The translations under genes and the position numbers were made by a program. A model generated the notes under the pieces. It ran no database searches. It was not told the origin of the DNA and saw only the letters and a list, made by a program, of their open reading frames with translations. A stretch of 64,000 bases of DNA. Source: Nemania diffusa. Taxonomy: Eukaryota > Ascomycota > Sordariomycetes > Xylariales > Xylariaceae. Positions within the stretch are counted from its first letter, which is position 1. Each line of letters starts with the position of its first letter. Of the stretch, positions 43,449-53,546 are shown piece after piece. The stretch covers positions 3,224,001-3,288,000 of the forward strand of contig JBBPUQ010000005.1 of NCBI GenBank assembly GCA_038501195.1, written 5' to 3'.

Positions 43449-45378
43449 ATGGACTCTACCAATGACTCAAGACGATCGAAAGTTTCCACAGACGATGATG
43501 TCCAGAGTATCAGTAGATCCTCTCGAGATCAATTACAGGACCGGGCAGAGGCCCTACCAGGCCCCGAAGATGCAGTTAGCATAGAAAGGCATCGTAATAT
43601 GATGCTTGCCAGCTTACTCGAGGACTACTATCGCAGTCGCGCTCTAGAGTTTCTCAATGCCACAAACCCCGGTGAGGTGTACACGAGACAATCGGGAGAA
43701 GTTGAAGCCGTCGCTGGTCGGTTATTCGGCCAAGCCAGTCAGGTCTTATCGTCAAGTGGTTTACTCTCTTCGAGGTCAACTTCTGACGAATCGAGGGGGA
43801 TACGTCGCCAATACCTATCGGGTCTCGAAAGTCTTGTTGCTGGGCCTCAGCGATCTAATATACTTGACTCAATAGGTGACCTCGTGGCCCAAACGTCGCA
43901 ACTCAATCTCGCCGCTCATCCTGCCAACGATCTGCAATTGACTTTGCACCAACCGCCACCACCAATTCCTCAAAGCCATTATAAATCCTCCTTCAGAGAA
44001 GACCGCCTTCTTGGGAAAGGAGGATTCGGAAAGGTCTACCAGTGCTATAACTTTTTGGATCAAAAAACATATGCCGTAAAGAAGATTGTGTTGCCGCCCA
44101 AACTCGTAAAGAGTGTCTCAGACGGAAACCATGATGATCTACAGCATATTCTCCGGGAAGTGAAAGCCATGGCCGTTCTTGATCATCCTAACATCGTTCG
44201 CTACCACGCCACATGGTTTGAGAAACCCCAACAGCTACCTGAACTATTAGGTGGGCTTGGTAAGCTAGCTTCTTCTGCTTCATATTAGTCTAGTAAATAT
44301 GCGCTGGCGATCCTGTTTCTTTCGCTAACTGGTATTAGAGAGTACCATGGCCCAGATTCGGAGGCGCCCTCAGCAGCTATTGTTAGAGAGTCGTTCATTT
44401 ACGCAAGATAGCGAACAAGGGGTGTCTATCAGCGGTGGCATCGTATTCGGGGAAGATACTCCTTCTCATACTAGCGTAATCTCTAACCGCGACGATTTCG
44501 ATTTAATTTCTATGAACAGAGGATGGTCGGAAGATGTTAGCTCGGGGCTCGGTGTTGTCGACACCAGTTCAGCTTCCGAGAGCAACATCTTCACAGGAGG
44601 GGAGACAGATGGGCACGATGCATCCCCTAGTCAACCTACTTTAGAAGCTAATGTGTGTGCATTGTACATTCAAATGTCTCTGTACCCAATGACGCTAGCT
44701 CAGTTCATATCCCCGCCTTCGTCTTCTAACCCAGGACCTCGGCATTGCTTCCATCTTGCTCCGACACTCCGCTTAATGCTTTCCATACTCGAAGGCCTAC
44801 AATACATACATTCAAAAGGGCTGATCCATAGAGACATCAAGCCGGGGAACATTTTTCTTTCATCCCCAGTTACAACCTTCGAGACCGGCTATTGCGACTT
44901 TTCGTGCAGGTTGTGTGCGGAACCCAACAACGAAACATCGTCTCGTTCGAGATGGGTAAACCCTAGGATCGGCGACTTCGGCCTTGTTCATCAACTCGCA
45001 CAAGGGGAAGTGCCATCATCGGCGGAAACCTCCCCGGGCTCTAAGAATGATGCGGGAACAGCGTATTACCAGCCACCCCGAAAGGGCGAAAGGAAAGATG
45101 AGAAGATCGACATATTCGCACTTGGCGTTGTACTCGTCGAGATGCTATGTCGGTGCAACACCGCAATGGAACGTGTGGACATGCTTAAGGGGCTGCAGCA
45201 CGGGGAAATCCCTCGGGAACTTGGGAAGAAAATACAAAACGAGGGCTACGATTCGGAAACGACGAAGAGGGTCATACAACTTGTGTCTTCTATGATTGAC
45301 GAGGATCCCGAGAGGAGGTGGTCTGGGCCAAGAGTACACGAGGCACTCCAGGACTTACTGGGCAGATTTTGCGCTTAG
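43449..45378 (+). CDS. eIF2-alpha kinase-like protein kinase (PEK/HRI type)
   Basis: Two exons, 43449-44259 and 44339-45378, give 616 residues; the phase-1 junction yields LGGLESTMAQIRRR. The first ~180 residues lack a known domain. The kinase N-lobe has LGKGGFGKVYQCYN, AVKKI with the ATP-binding Lys, and REVKAMAVLDHPNIVRYHATWFE. A long acidic/Ser-rich insert (about 270-390) separates it from LYIQMSLYPMTLAQFI, an insert-plus-strand pattern characteristic of eIF2-alpha kinases. The C-lobe has HRDIKPGNIF (about 433) and IGDFGLV. The usual APE is replaced by QPP in GTAYYQPPRKG. If active, it would phosphorylate eIF2-alpha and slow translation under stress. It lacks the RWD and HisRS-like parts of Gcn2, so HRI-like is the better label. 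Confidence 0.88.
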
Positions 45379-45986
45379 TGAACTAAAATATTTCCCTCGA
45401 AGCTTTGTAAGTGCATGGTAGCAAGCAATATAGCGAGCGATCACTTAGCCATCTAGCCAGCCCAAAATCAGATGATGTACTGCTGAGCCCCGGGTCACGC
45501 CATGGATAGGTATTCAACATTTGATGCGAGTTCATAGCGCACTGACAATGTTACACCCCGTAATGTTGATAAACCAGGGAAGATCAAGCTTCTTAGATGC
45601 CTCATAGCATACATGAGGGCAACAATTAACTTGAGTCTAGCCGTGAACTTGCGCGAGTCAGACTCATTTCACAATAAGTAACAAGCGTTAGGTGTTTTTT
45701 GTTGTAAGAAGAAAGGCCCCGCCATCTTGCGCTGGGGTGCATTGTCATAAATCATAACATAGCCATTGTGCTTTAGCATAGCTTTGACTTGTTGACTTAG
45801 ACAAAGTAAGGCTAAGCAACGTTCTTTACGAAACTGGATCTTTCATTTGCATCACCTGCTAAATATTTAAGTATGCTAAGCCGACGATGGTTATCTCTCG
45901 TATTCTTCTATTCTGTACTCACAATCGACTACATCACTAAAGAAATTCATCACAACCATTACACCTCAATTCAACCTAACATCATT
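45379..45986. promoter_or_regulatory. Intergenic and probable promoter of the orphan gene
   Basis: The right end holds an AT-rich TATA-like stretch near 45860 and a CA-rich leader-like sequence just before 45987. Both fit a transcription start between them. Nothing else was recognised. Confidence 0.4.
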
Positions 45987-46418
45987 ATGGCGTCGAACAC
46001 TGCTTCAACATTGCCCGAGGCATGCGACATGAGATCCTGGCTGGCAGGAGTTTGCTCGGCTACACCAAATGGGCGATCCGTGCTCGATGAGGTCGAGGCA
46101 TATTGCCTCTACGTCTTACTCCATAGGCTGACTAACGAAGAGTTCATCGCCATCACAGACGAATGGATACAACGCATCATAGATGGTCTCCTAGAACCCG
46201 CAACACCTGAGTTTGTGTTCATGATCTCTGTTTCCTGCTTTACGGAAGAGTGGGTTATGGAAAATCTTGGATCAGTATTGTGGTCTTCAGGTTTCGCAGG
46301 CGAGAACGCCATGGTGTCGTTCTATGACTACCTGATTTCGCGATACCAGAAAATCACCGAGGACAACCGACAAGTTCAAGGCCTTTCTGACATTATAGGA
46401 AACTTTCAGCTTAACTAA
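45987..46418 (+). CDS. Small orphan protein, function unknown
   Basis: The frame from this ATG encodes 143 residues, beginning MASNTASTLPEACDMRSWLA. An upstream in-frame ATG at 45873 would add 38 residues including a hydrophobic stretch. I prefer the inner start because a TATA-like element lies around 45860 and the sequence between has the C/A-rich look of a fungal 5' leader. The protein is acidic and probably helical, with VEAYCLYVLLHRLTNEEF and WIQRIIDGLL and three or four cysteines. No domain is recognised, and no signal peptide is present with the chosen start. It may be a lineage-specific gene; a chance frame cannot be excluded. Confidence 0.5.
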   Translation: MASNTASTLPEACDMRSWLAGVCSATPNGRSVLDEVEAYCLYVLLHRLTNEEFIAITDEWIQRIIDGLLEPATPEFVFMISVSCFTEEWVMENLGSVLWSSGFAGENAMVSFYDYLISRYQKITEDNRQVQGLSDIIGNFQLN

Positions 46419-47196
46419 GTGCCTAGATACATAAGTGCAGAATACATCGGTAGGTCAACCACAGGTATGTGCTTATCAGTGAGACCACTTGTATGTGCAG
46501 TAGACTGTACTAGCTGACTTTGTTCTAATTTCTCCCTGCCCTTTTTGAAACTTTTAGGTAGAGCAGAACGAATAAATAAATAGATGAATACACCGCCTAT
46601 CAAACGATTGAGTATAATAAAACTATAAAAATATGCTATTTTAATTGTTGTTTGCCTGTAGTAATATGCGCCATTATCACGTCTCTTATCAGTTGAGCCT
46701 CGGCCAAACTAAATATCATGGGTCTCAACACTTCCAAGAACACCAGTCGGCATTATTCCGTCATTCCGCATTCCTACCTCTTTCCCGATTCATACCAAAG
46801 TGGCTTCACATTGCAAGACTTTCTGCAGTAATCCGTAATTCAAACCATTTATTAATTAATACATTCGTTTATTCGCTAACCTACTTATTTCTTAGCGTGC
46901 AGGCAATTGGCTTATACGATTCCTTTCCCACCCTCTCTCCCCCTTAGACTAAGCAAGTGGCTTACAGAGAGATTTAATACACTGCTGTAATACATGCCTT
47001 TTGCGCCCAGCAACGGTCTCCTGGCAAAGTGTACCAGCACAGCCCTGTGCCATTTAAGGGCCGCCCCGCTCTGGGTGATTGTCCTTTTGATGCTAGCACT
47101 GGGAGCGATCTGGTCTCGAATTGGTACCGCCGTCTCTCCTCGACAAGTCTCCCCGCGGGCTGCCAAACCTCGTCCGAGCAAAGCGACGTCATAGTC
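46419..47196. other. Intergenic, no gene seen
   Basis: This lies between two plus-strand genes. The right-hand 200 bp are GC-richer and form the promoter and leader of the hotdog-protein gene. No other gene was found. Confidence 0.45.
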
Positions 47197-48258
47197 ATGG
47201 CGTCGTCCGCCGGTTCCTTAAGCCGGATCACACGGATTGCCGGTCCAACACTCCTCCCAGCGATAGCCTACGGCGCATACAAGAGCAATGTCACCGGGGC
47301 GATCGAGGCCTTCTTCACCGGACCCGGCAGGACGAGCCGCATCGTCGCGCTGGCCGTAGTGCTGTTCAACTGGAAGAGCTTCCCACTAGTCTGGACGGTA
47401 TGCCACATCCATCTCCCGATCACCCCATCGCGCCCATCTCTTCTCCCCCGCTAACGGTACGATCCTCGCCAGTTCCGCATCTACAACGCCATGATCTCGC
47501 ACTTCCTGGTCCGCCCCGACCACGCGCACACACCGGACAAGCTCTTCCACCCGGTCAAGACGGAGACGCACGTCACGCTGCTCGAGGTCGACTACAACAT
47601 CCACAAGTCGAACTCGACGTACTTCGCCGACCTGGACGTGAGCCGCACGCACCTGGTCGGCCACCTGCTCTCGCGCGGCTGCCACGCGCTCAACCGCAAC
47701 GCCACGAGCCGCCTCGTCGCGGACCCCGCGGACGCGTCGCGGCCGGCGCCGGGCAAGTTCAACGTCGTGCTGGGCAGCGTGCAGTGCAGCTTCCGCAAGG
47801 AGCTGCGGCCGTACCAGCGCTACGAGATGTGGTCGCGCGTGCTGAGCTGGGACCGCAAGTGGCTGTACGTCGTCACGCACTTTGTCGAGAAGGACGCCGT
47901 CGCGCCCGGGTCGACGCCCGAGGACTGGGCCAAGAAGATCCACGCCTCGGCCGTGAGCAAGTACGTCTTCAAGCTCGGCCGCCTCACTGTGCACCCGGCC
48001 GTGCTTATCGGCGCGAGCAATCTACTTCCTGAGCGACCCGGCGGCTGGGTCACGGGCGCTGACAAGTCGTCCGAGTCGGCGAATGGCCATGCGGTCGTGT
48101 CAGATGCCGCGGAGCCGTCCGAGTGGGATTGGAGGCGGACGGAAGAGGAACGGAGGAAAGGTCTCGAGTATGCGGAGCACTTTGCGGCTCTCGACGGCCT
48201 ATTGAACCAATTCGAGCCCGGTGCGGATGGCCCTCTGGGGGAGTTCAGTCTGGGCTGA
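47197..48258 (+). CDS. THEM6-like hotdog-fold protein (thioesterase superfamily)
   Basis: Two exons, 47197-47397 and 47473-48258, give 328 residues; the phase-0 junction joins FPLVWT to FRIYNAM. The N-terminus holds two hydrophobic segments (LLPAIAYGAYKS and IVALAVVLFNWKSFPLVW). The core has LEVDYNIHKSNSTYFADLDVSRT, the hotdog strand-helix-strand typical of THEM6-like proteins (N-S-x-Y-x-x-D-L-D). It then has YEMWSRVLSWDRKWLYVVTHF. Database entries for this fungal family are often mislabelled capsule polysaccharide biosynthesis. A membrane-associated acyl-thioester or lipid role is likely but unproven. Exon 2 is strongly GC-biased, unlike its surroundings. The 120 C-terminal residues are acidic and variable. 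Confidence 0.9.
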
Positions 48259-48561
48259 GATTTCATGTCATTTTCAACAAAAAGACGATAGAGGTATTAT
48301 AGCGGGGACATAGACACATAGACAGATACATATATACGGGACAAGGAGCTCTTGTGCTTTGGCGAAATTTACAATTGACAAGTCATAATTGATAAATCAC
48401 AAGTGATAGAATTACCCCTTTCTAGGGGAGTCTAAGTCTATACGGGCTGGGTATTATACAACATTGAGAATGCATCGCAAGCGAGCCCAATTATTGCACC
48501 GAGGTGCTTTTCAACGCCACAATCACAGTCCTTTGTCTCGTCCATTTCGGCGTGCCTTTAT
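48259..48561. other. Short convergent intergenic
   Basis: The 3' ends of the hotdog gene and the CFEM gene face each other here. No gene was recognised. Confidence 0.45.
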
Positions 48562-49349
48562 TTACAGCGCGAGGGCGAGTAGCGCGGCGGCACCGACCAT
48601 ACCCATACCAGCAACGGCCTGGTTGGCAGCAGCCGGGGTCGATGTGGGAGAAACAGCAGCATCTGTAGCGGAACTCAGGGCACTGCCAGCAGCGCCCGTA
48701 GCACTAGTGAGCGCCGACCCAGCAGCACCTGTAGCGCTGGTGAGCGCTGAGCCAGCGGCGCCAGTAGCGCTTGTGAAAGCTGAGCCAGCAGCGCCGGTGG
48801 CGCTAGTTATTGCCGACTCGGCAGCGCCAGTCGCGCTCGTAAAGGCCGACCCGATGGCACCGGTCGCGCTCGTGAAGGCAGAGCCGGCGGCGCCGGTGAG
48901 GGAGTCGAGGGCTGAGGTGAAGGTGTCGCCGCCTACTTGTTCGGCAACAGCCACGCAGAGGTTTGTAGTAGCCTGGGAAGTTTCTGTGATACGCTCCATG
49001 TCAGCATACGAACATTAAATTAAGTTCCTGTTTCACTAAATCTCTACATCCAACCTCTCTTGTAACAGCATAAAAGTTGAAATAGAGACTAGTTTCATCA
49101 TCTATAAAAAAACATACTCTGGAGGTCGTCGCTGCTGCAGGCCGTCGCGACGCACAGGCCCGAGCTTGACGTGATGGAGGCGATGTTGGTGCACTGGCAC
49201 GTGTAATCGGTGGTAGCGCAACCAGCTTGCTTCGCGCCATCGTTCAGACACGACGTCGCGCACGACGGGATCTGAGCCGCGAGGTCGCTGATGCTATCTG
49301 CAGCGGCGAGGGCCACGAAGAGCGAGAGTGCGGCGGTCTTGAACTGCAT
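48562..49349 (-). CDS. CFEM-domain GPI-anchored cell-wall protein with tandem repeats
   Basis: Two exons, 49349-49118 and 48983-48562, give 217 residues. The acceptor is CACAG at 48985-48984, which joins SSDDLQK to TSQATTNLC in phase 1; the nearer ATG-containing frame is out of phase. A signal peptide ends near residue 18. Eight cysteines follow in CFEM order: C-x3-C, AGC, TCQC, GLC, TAC and NLC, and the conserved Asp before the seventh-eighth region is in SSDD. Repeats of about 11 residues (T-S-A-T-G-A-A-G-S-A-x) form the stalk. The hydrophobic C-terminus (GMVGAAALLALAL), preceded by small residues, is a GPI signal. CFEM proteins bind heme or act at the fungal surface, and some are involved in pathogenicity. 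Confidence 0.94.
48650..48903 (-). repeat. 33-bp tandem repeat in the CFEM stalk
   Basis: About seven imperfect copies of a 33-bp unit encode the 11-residue repeat of the CFEM protein's stalk. Copies differ by one or two residues (AAG, AIG, AAE). The unit keeps the frame, so length variation between strains is expected. Confidence 0.9.
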
Positions 49350-50763
49350 CTTTGATATTTATTTAGTCGATGTGTGGTGGAAAGGGGGTTGCAGTTTTGT
49401 TTTTCTCTTGGTATAAAGAACGTGACCAGCGTGGAATTAATTTGGCGAAAACGAAGAGTACAGAGAGAGCAGGAGAATTAGATAAATGAAATGAAGTAGA
49501 GAGAGTACGAGAGATTCATTGACAGACTGGCTGGCTGATGGCTCTATTATTATTATTATGATTTCATACGTTGCGCTCCGCCTTATTATTACCTCTGCCT
49601 ATTTTGAGCGGGCCTCCCATGTGCTAACCACGGCGGGATAAAATGGATGTAGGTCAAGGAGGCAGTGCAAGTAGTCCTAGACAAAACTACCTTATATAGA
49701 TGTCTTAGTGGCACTCAACAGTTGTAGGATGATACCTGGGACTCAAGTATCTAGCATAAGCAAACACTGTGATGTAAGTAAGAGGCGGATTTTGGTGTTT
49801 GTTTCATAGCCTCCATGAAGGCATCCATCTATGTCATCTAGCGTTCTCGTGGGTTTCGAACCCGCTTCAGACCTCATTGTGGAAGCTTGAGAATGAATGT
49901 TGCAGTCACGGTTAGAGGAACGAACTAAGTCTGAAACTCCAAGTTAATCGCGAACCATAAACGCAGGGTTGCTGCATTAGTCTCAGGGGTACGCTACACT
50001 AACAATCTATCTAGATTGATAAATGCCGGGGATTCTGGGGAACGATCTAACGGTTGAGGCATAACATTTTAACAATTTGACGACAAAGTGATATATTTGC
50101 GCTAGCGATAATGTGATAGTGACAAGTAGGAAATTTCCGAGGGCATGGCTAATTATATCAGGCATAAGCTTATGGCCGTAAACTCGGGTTTCTGAAGCTT
50201 TAAATCTACCTAAAGGACTTACCTGTCGCTCTTTCGCCGAATTAGGTAGGTAGGTATAATGCGTACTGCGTATAATAAGATCAACTAGCCTGGTGCCAAC
50301 ATTGTGATTGCCAGGACCAAAAGGATCTAAAATGACAATCCTAAACACACACCAGACTGGTCACTAGCCAGACATGCAAACCAGTCAAAGCAGTACATAG
50401 TTAACTCAATCAGGAGCCTGCATATTGATCAATTAGTTGGTATTATTTAAATATATTCAATTTTGGCAACTCAGCTTCACCCTGCTGAGCGTTGGATAGT
50501 GAGTTCTACTTACATAGTAGAACCATATGATTTTTGTTGAGTTTTAAGATGTTTGCTGTAGGTGAAGCACCTGGGTAGGGACTTGGCGGCAATGGTGTGA
50601 GCCAGCCTGAGGAAATTATGGGCGCTAGTGGCCTGTGCAGACTGATAGCTCTGCTCGGGCGGCAACAGCCGGCAGACTTGGTCATCGGCTGCTTGAGATT
50701 TTCCGCTCTTTTAAATACCTGTTCGAGGCGGCATGTATAGAGATGTCTGACTTCTGATACTCG
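49350..50763. promoter_or_regulatory. Divergent intergenic between CFEM gene and MRF1
   Basis: This 1.4-kb region should contain both promoters. It includes a T-arm-like palindrome near 49845-49870, a short TTA/TAT run near 49547-49559 and a GTAGGTAGGTA motif near 50243. No gene was supported. Confidence 0.45.
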
Positions 50764-52134
50764 ATGATGTTACCAGCGCAATGGATATGTCGGCGCTGCA
50801 TTACGGCATTGGCTCGGCCTTTGAATCGACCCTTTATTCGCTTCGCTAGTACAAGTAGGTTTGCCATTCTTGCTTTACCACGTGTGTCTGTAGTAGTAGT
50901 AGTCTAATCACCCCGCGCCTAAGATACCACCAACACCCTTCCTCTCGTTCTCCTCGAACGCGCCCGGAGTATCGCTCGAGAACATGATCAACTCGCAGCC
51001 ACACTCGCGTCCGACTTCGACTCGAAGACGGCGAAAAGGGTCGGCGAGCTATCGCGTGTTACGGCAGCCTTGAAAGAATGGGATGCCGCACAATCCTCCA
51101 TCGCTGAGCTTACGGCTCTCCTCGAGTCCAAAGACACAAAAGACGAGGAATTAGAGCAATTGGCTCGCGAGGAGCTCTCTTCTACATATTCAAGCCTCGA
51201 GCCTCTTGCGACTGCCCTCTCCGCCTCCTTGACGCCTCGCGACCCTTTCGCCGATATGCCCTGTATGCTGGAAATCCGTCCTGGCCCGGGCGGTATGGAG
51301 GGCCGCTACTTCGCCGACGCCGTATTCCGCATGTATCGCCAATACTGTGCCCGAATAGGGCTACGGGCACAAGTGGTCAAGTACGAGGTGACGGAGGGTA
51401 GCGATTCGGGCGGCGCAAACGAATTACCATTACAAGAAGCCGTCCTAGAGATTCAAGATGCCGGGGCTTATGACATATTCCGCGGTGAGGCGGGCATGCA
51501 CAGGGTGCAGCGCATCCCTACGACGGAAAGGAATGGGCGCACACATACGAGTGCCGTTGCCGTATGGGTCTTACCATCTTTTCCCGAGAAGGAAGGATCC
51601 GAGCAAGACGCAGATGATCCCGACAGTCTATTCTACGTGAACCCGTCGGAGGTGCGGGAAGACAAATTGCGCGCAAGTGGTGCAGGCGGGCAGCATGTCA
51701 ACAAGACAGAAAGCGCCATTCGCCTTACTCACGAGCCAACCGGCATTACTGTTTCGATGCAAGATTCGCGATCGCAGCACACGAATCGGAAGTCCGCATG
51801 GACACTACTTCGGTCGCGCCTAGCCCAAAAACGAAGGGAAGATAGGGAAGAGGCGGCTATAGCGTTAAAGAACTCTATCCTCAGCAAAGATAGAATTACT
51901 CGAGGTGACAAAATCCGCACTTATAATTACAGCCAGGACCGATGCTCAGACCATAGGAGCGGAATGGACGTCTATAACCTTCCCGATGTCCTCGCCGGCG
52001 GAGAAACACTAGACAAAATAATGGGTAGTATAAAGGAATGGTTGATTCGGCGAGATATACAAGCATTGATCGCCGAGGAGGAGGCCACTGCATCTGCTGC
52101 CGTGTCTAAAAATGCGAAGAAGACGAAGCGATAA
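50764..52134 (+). CDS. MRF1: Mitochondrial peptide chain release factor 1
   Basis: Two exons, 50764-50854 and 50924-52134, give 433 residues. Exon 1 encodes MMLPAQWICRRCITALARPL and continues with basic, acid-free residues, a classic mitochondrial targeting sequence. A GTAGGT donor and CTAAG acceptor join it to the PLVLLERARSIAREHDQ start of the mature protein. The PCRF domain carries RPGPGGMEGRYFADAVFRMYRQY. The codon-reading region includes RVQRIPTTERNGRTHTS. The catalytic GGQ is in SGAGGQHVNKTESA at about residue 285, followed by QDSRSQHTNRKSA. The C-terminus is Lys-rich. It should recognise UAA and UAG in mitochondrial ribosomes and release the finished peptide. The length and motif order match fungal Mrf1. 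A second in-frame ATG lies one codon downstream. Confidence 0.95.
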
Positions 52135-53546
52135 AGCATTTCGTCCGCACTACCTACTTCTTATAGACCTTGTACATCAACCGTGTTCTCACTTGCCAAA
52201 ATACCCGAATAGAAGCTATAACGATTTACACGCGCTCAGTGTGCTCGGCCTTTTGGAAACGCCAGAACGTGTCAGACAACACGGCATACATACCGACCAT
52301 ACATAGTAGATTGCTGAAATTAAGCATGCAGTGCCCACTCTTCAGCCCTTCAATGAGCTAGGCTGATATGGGGATAAATGCCTCGGTCCCTTTTCGCATC
52401 TAAGCTTTCGGAGTCCTCCGTCCATTCCTCAAGGCCAAGACTTGTCATACTTACCGACAATCCCTCATAATCTACCGAGTTTCTATGCTAACAATTGGCC
52501 CACCACGACCCCCAAAAAATACTCTCGTCGTGAGGTCATTTCTCAGCTTAAGCATTATCTCATTTGAAGCTCGGAAATCCACAGTAGTAACGGAGGGATC
52601 GTACCTGGCTAGCTACTGTAGCGTAGTTTGTTAGTTAGGTTGGCACACTAGGCAGATCATTAGCTCATTAGCTGATGGTGCAACGCCAAGTATTAGTCAC
52701 CTCGAATCACACTCACACGCTGCAAGCCAAGAGTTGGAGTCTGGGGTAAGATGGTCAAGCTTTGACCCAAGTGCCAATGCCAATGCCCATGCCTACTAGG
52801 TTAAATGCCTAGGGATCTCCAACAATCCAAGACACCCAATTCCGTCATCAGACGTCCACGCGTAACTGGCGGACATTCTTCGCAAAGCTCTGTATGTTCC
52901 GCTCTGCCGGATTCTAAGCGAAAGGCCCAAGTGTCCAAGCGAGGAGCACATGCAAGCAATGAGCTCTTATCTGCCAAGGATCCCGACTAACCTTAGCTCT
53001 ATCATTGCAGCTCCCTGTCTTGGTAAGTCTCCGGGTTGGCCGTGTTTTCCGCCGCTCCACTTGTCGAGCTAGAAGCATCGAATCGCGAGGGACGAGCCGG
53101 GATACGATGGCGCACCGTGGCAAAATTGGGAAACTGCAGATAGGCCGCGGTGAACAAGGCCCTCGTATTGGCCCAGATAGTGGGATAATGCAACTAGGTA
53201 TCAGCCCCTCCCGTGGCTACGCTACACGGTCATACTATGTAGATTGCCTGCGGCCGGGCTGTCTGCAGTTGGTCGCATGGCGCGCGCATGCTTGCTCGTC
53301 AAGCAGAAAGGTATATTATGGCTAGGGTAGCACCGACAAGAGTGGCATCTCTTCCGCCAGCTCTCTTGTGTTTACACTAGCCCACCTCTCGCTCGGTGCC
53401 TGCATTGCCCAGATCTGCCCAGAGTCTAGGCGCACGCATAGCTTGGTTATAGCTTGTCCCGTGGTCCTGGGTCATCCCAAGCTATAAGAAAAGAGTAATT
53501 GAGTCGAAGGGGTGTTGATCGATTGTCGTCTCGCCTCGAGTTCAAG
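52135..53546. other. Intergenic, no gene seen
   Basis: This is the 3' flank of MRF1 and the upstream region of the carboxypeptidase gene. Frames near 53005-53325 are open on both strands but have no recognisable domain. Confidence 0.45.

Noticed and set aside
48984..48999. ATG at the start of the second CFEM frame
   Set aside because: Splicing from the phase-1 donor to CACAG bypasses it and supplies the eighth cysteine region in frame.
49800..49900. Possible full tRNA around the T-arm-like palindrome
   Set aside because: The distance between candidate acceptor strands is about 20 nt too short and no D arm or anticodon arm could be drawn.
50007..50348. Minus-strand 113-residue frame upstream of MRF1
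   Set aside because: No recognisable family and AT-rich composition; not supported as a gene.
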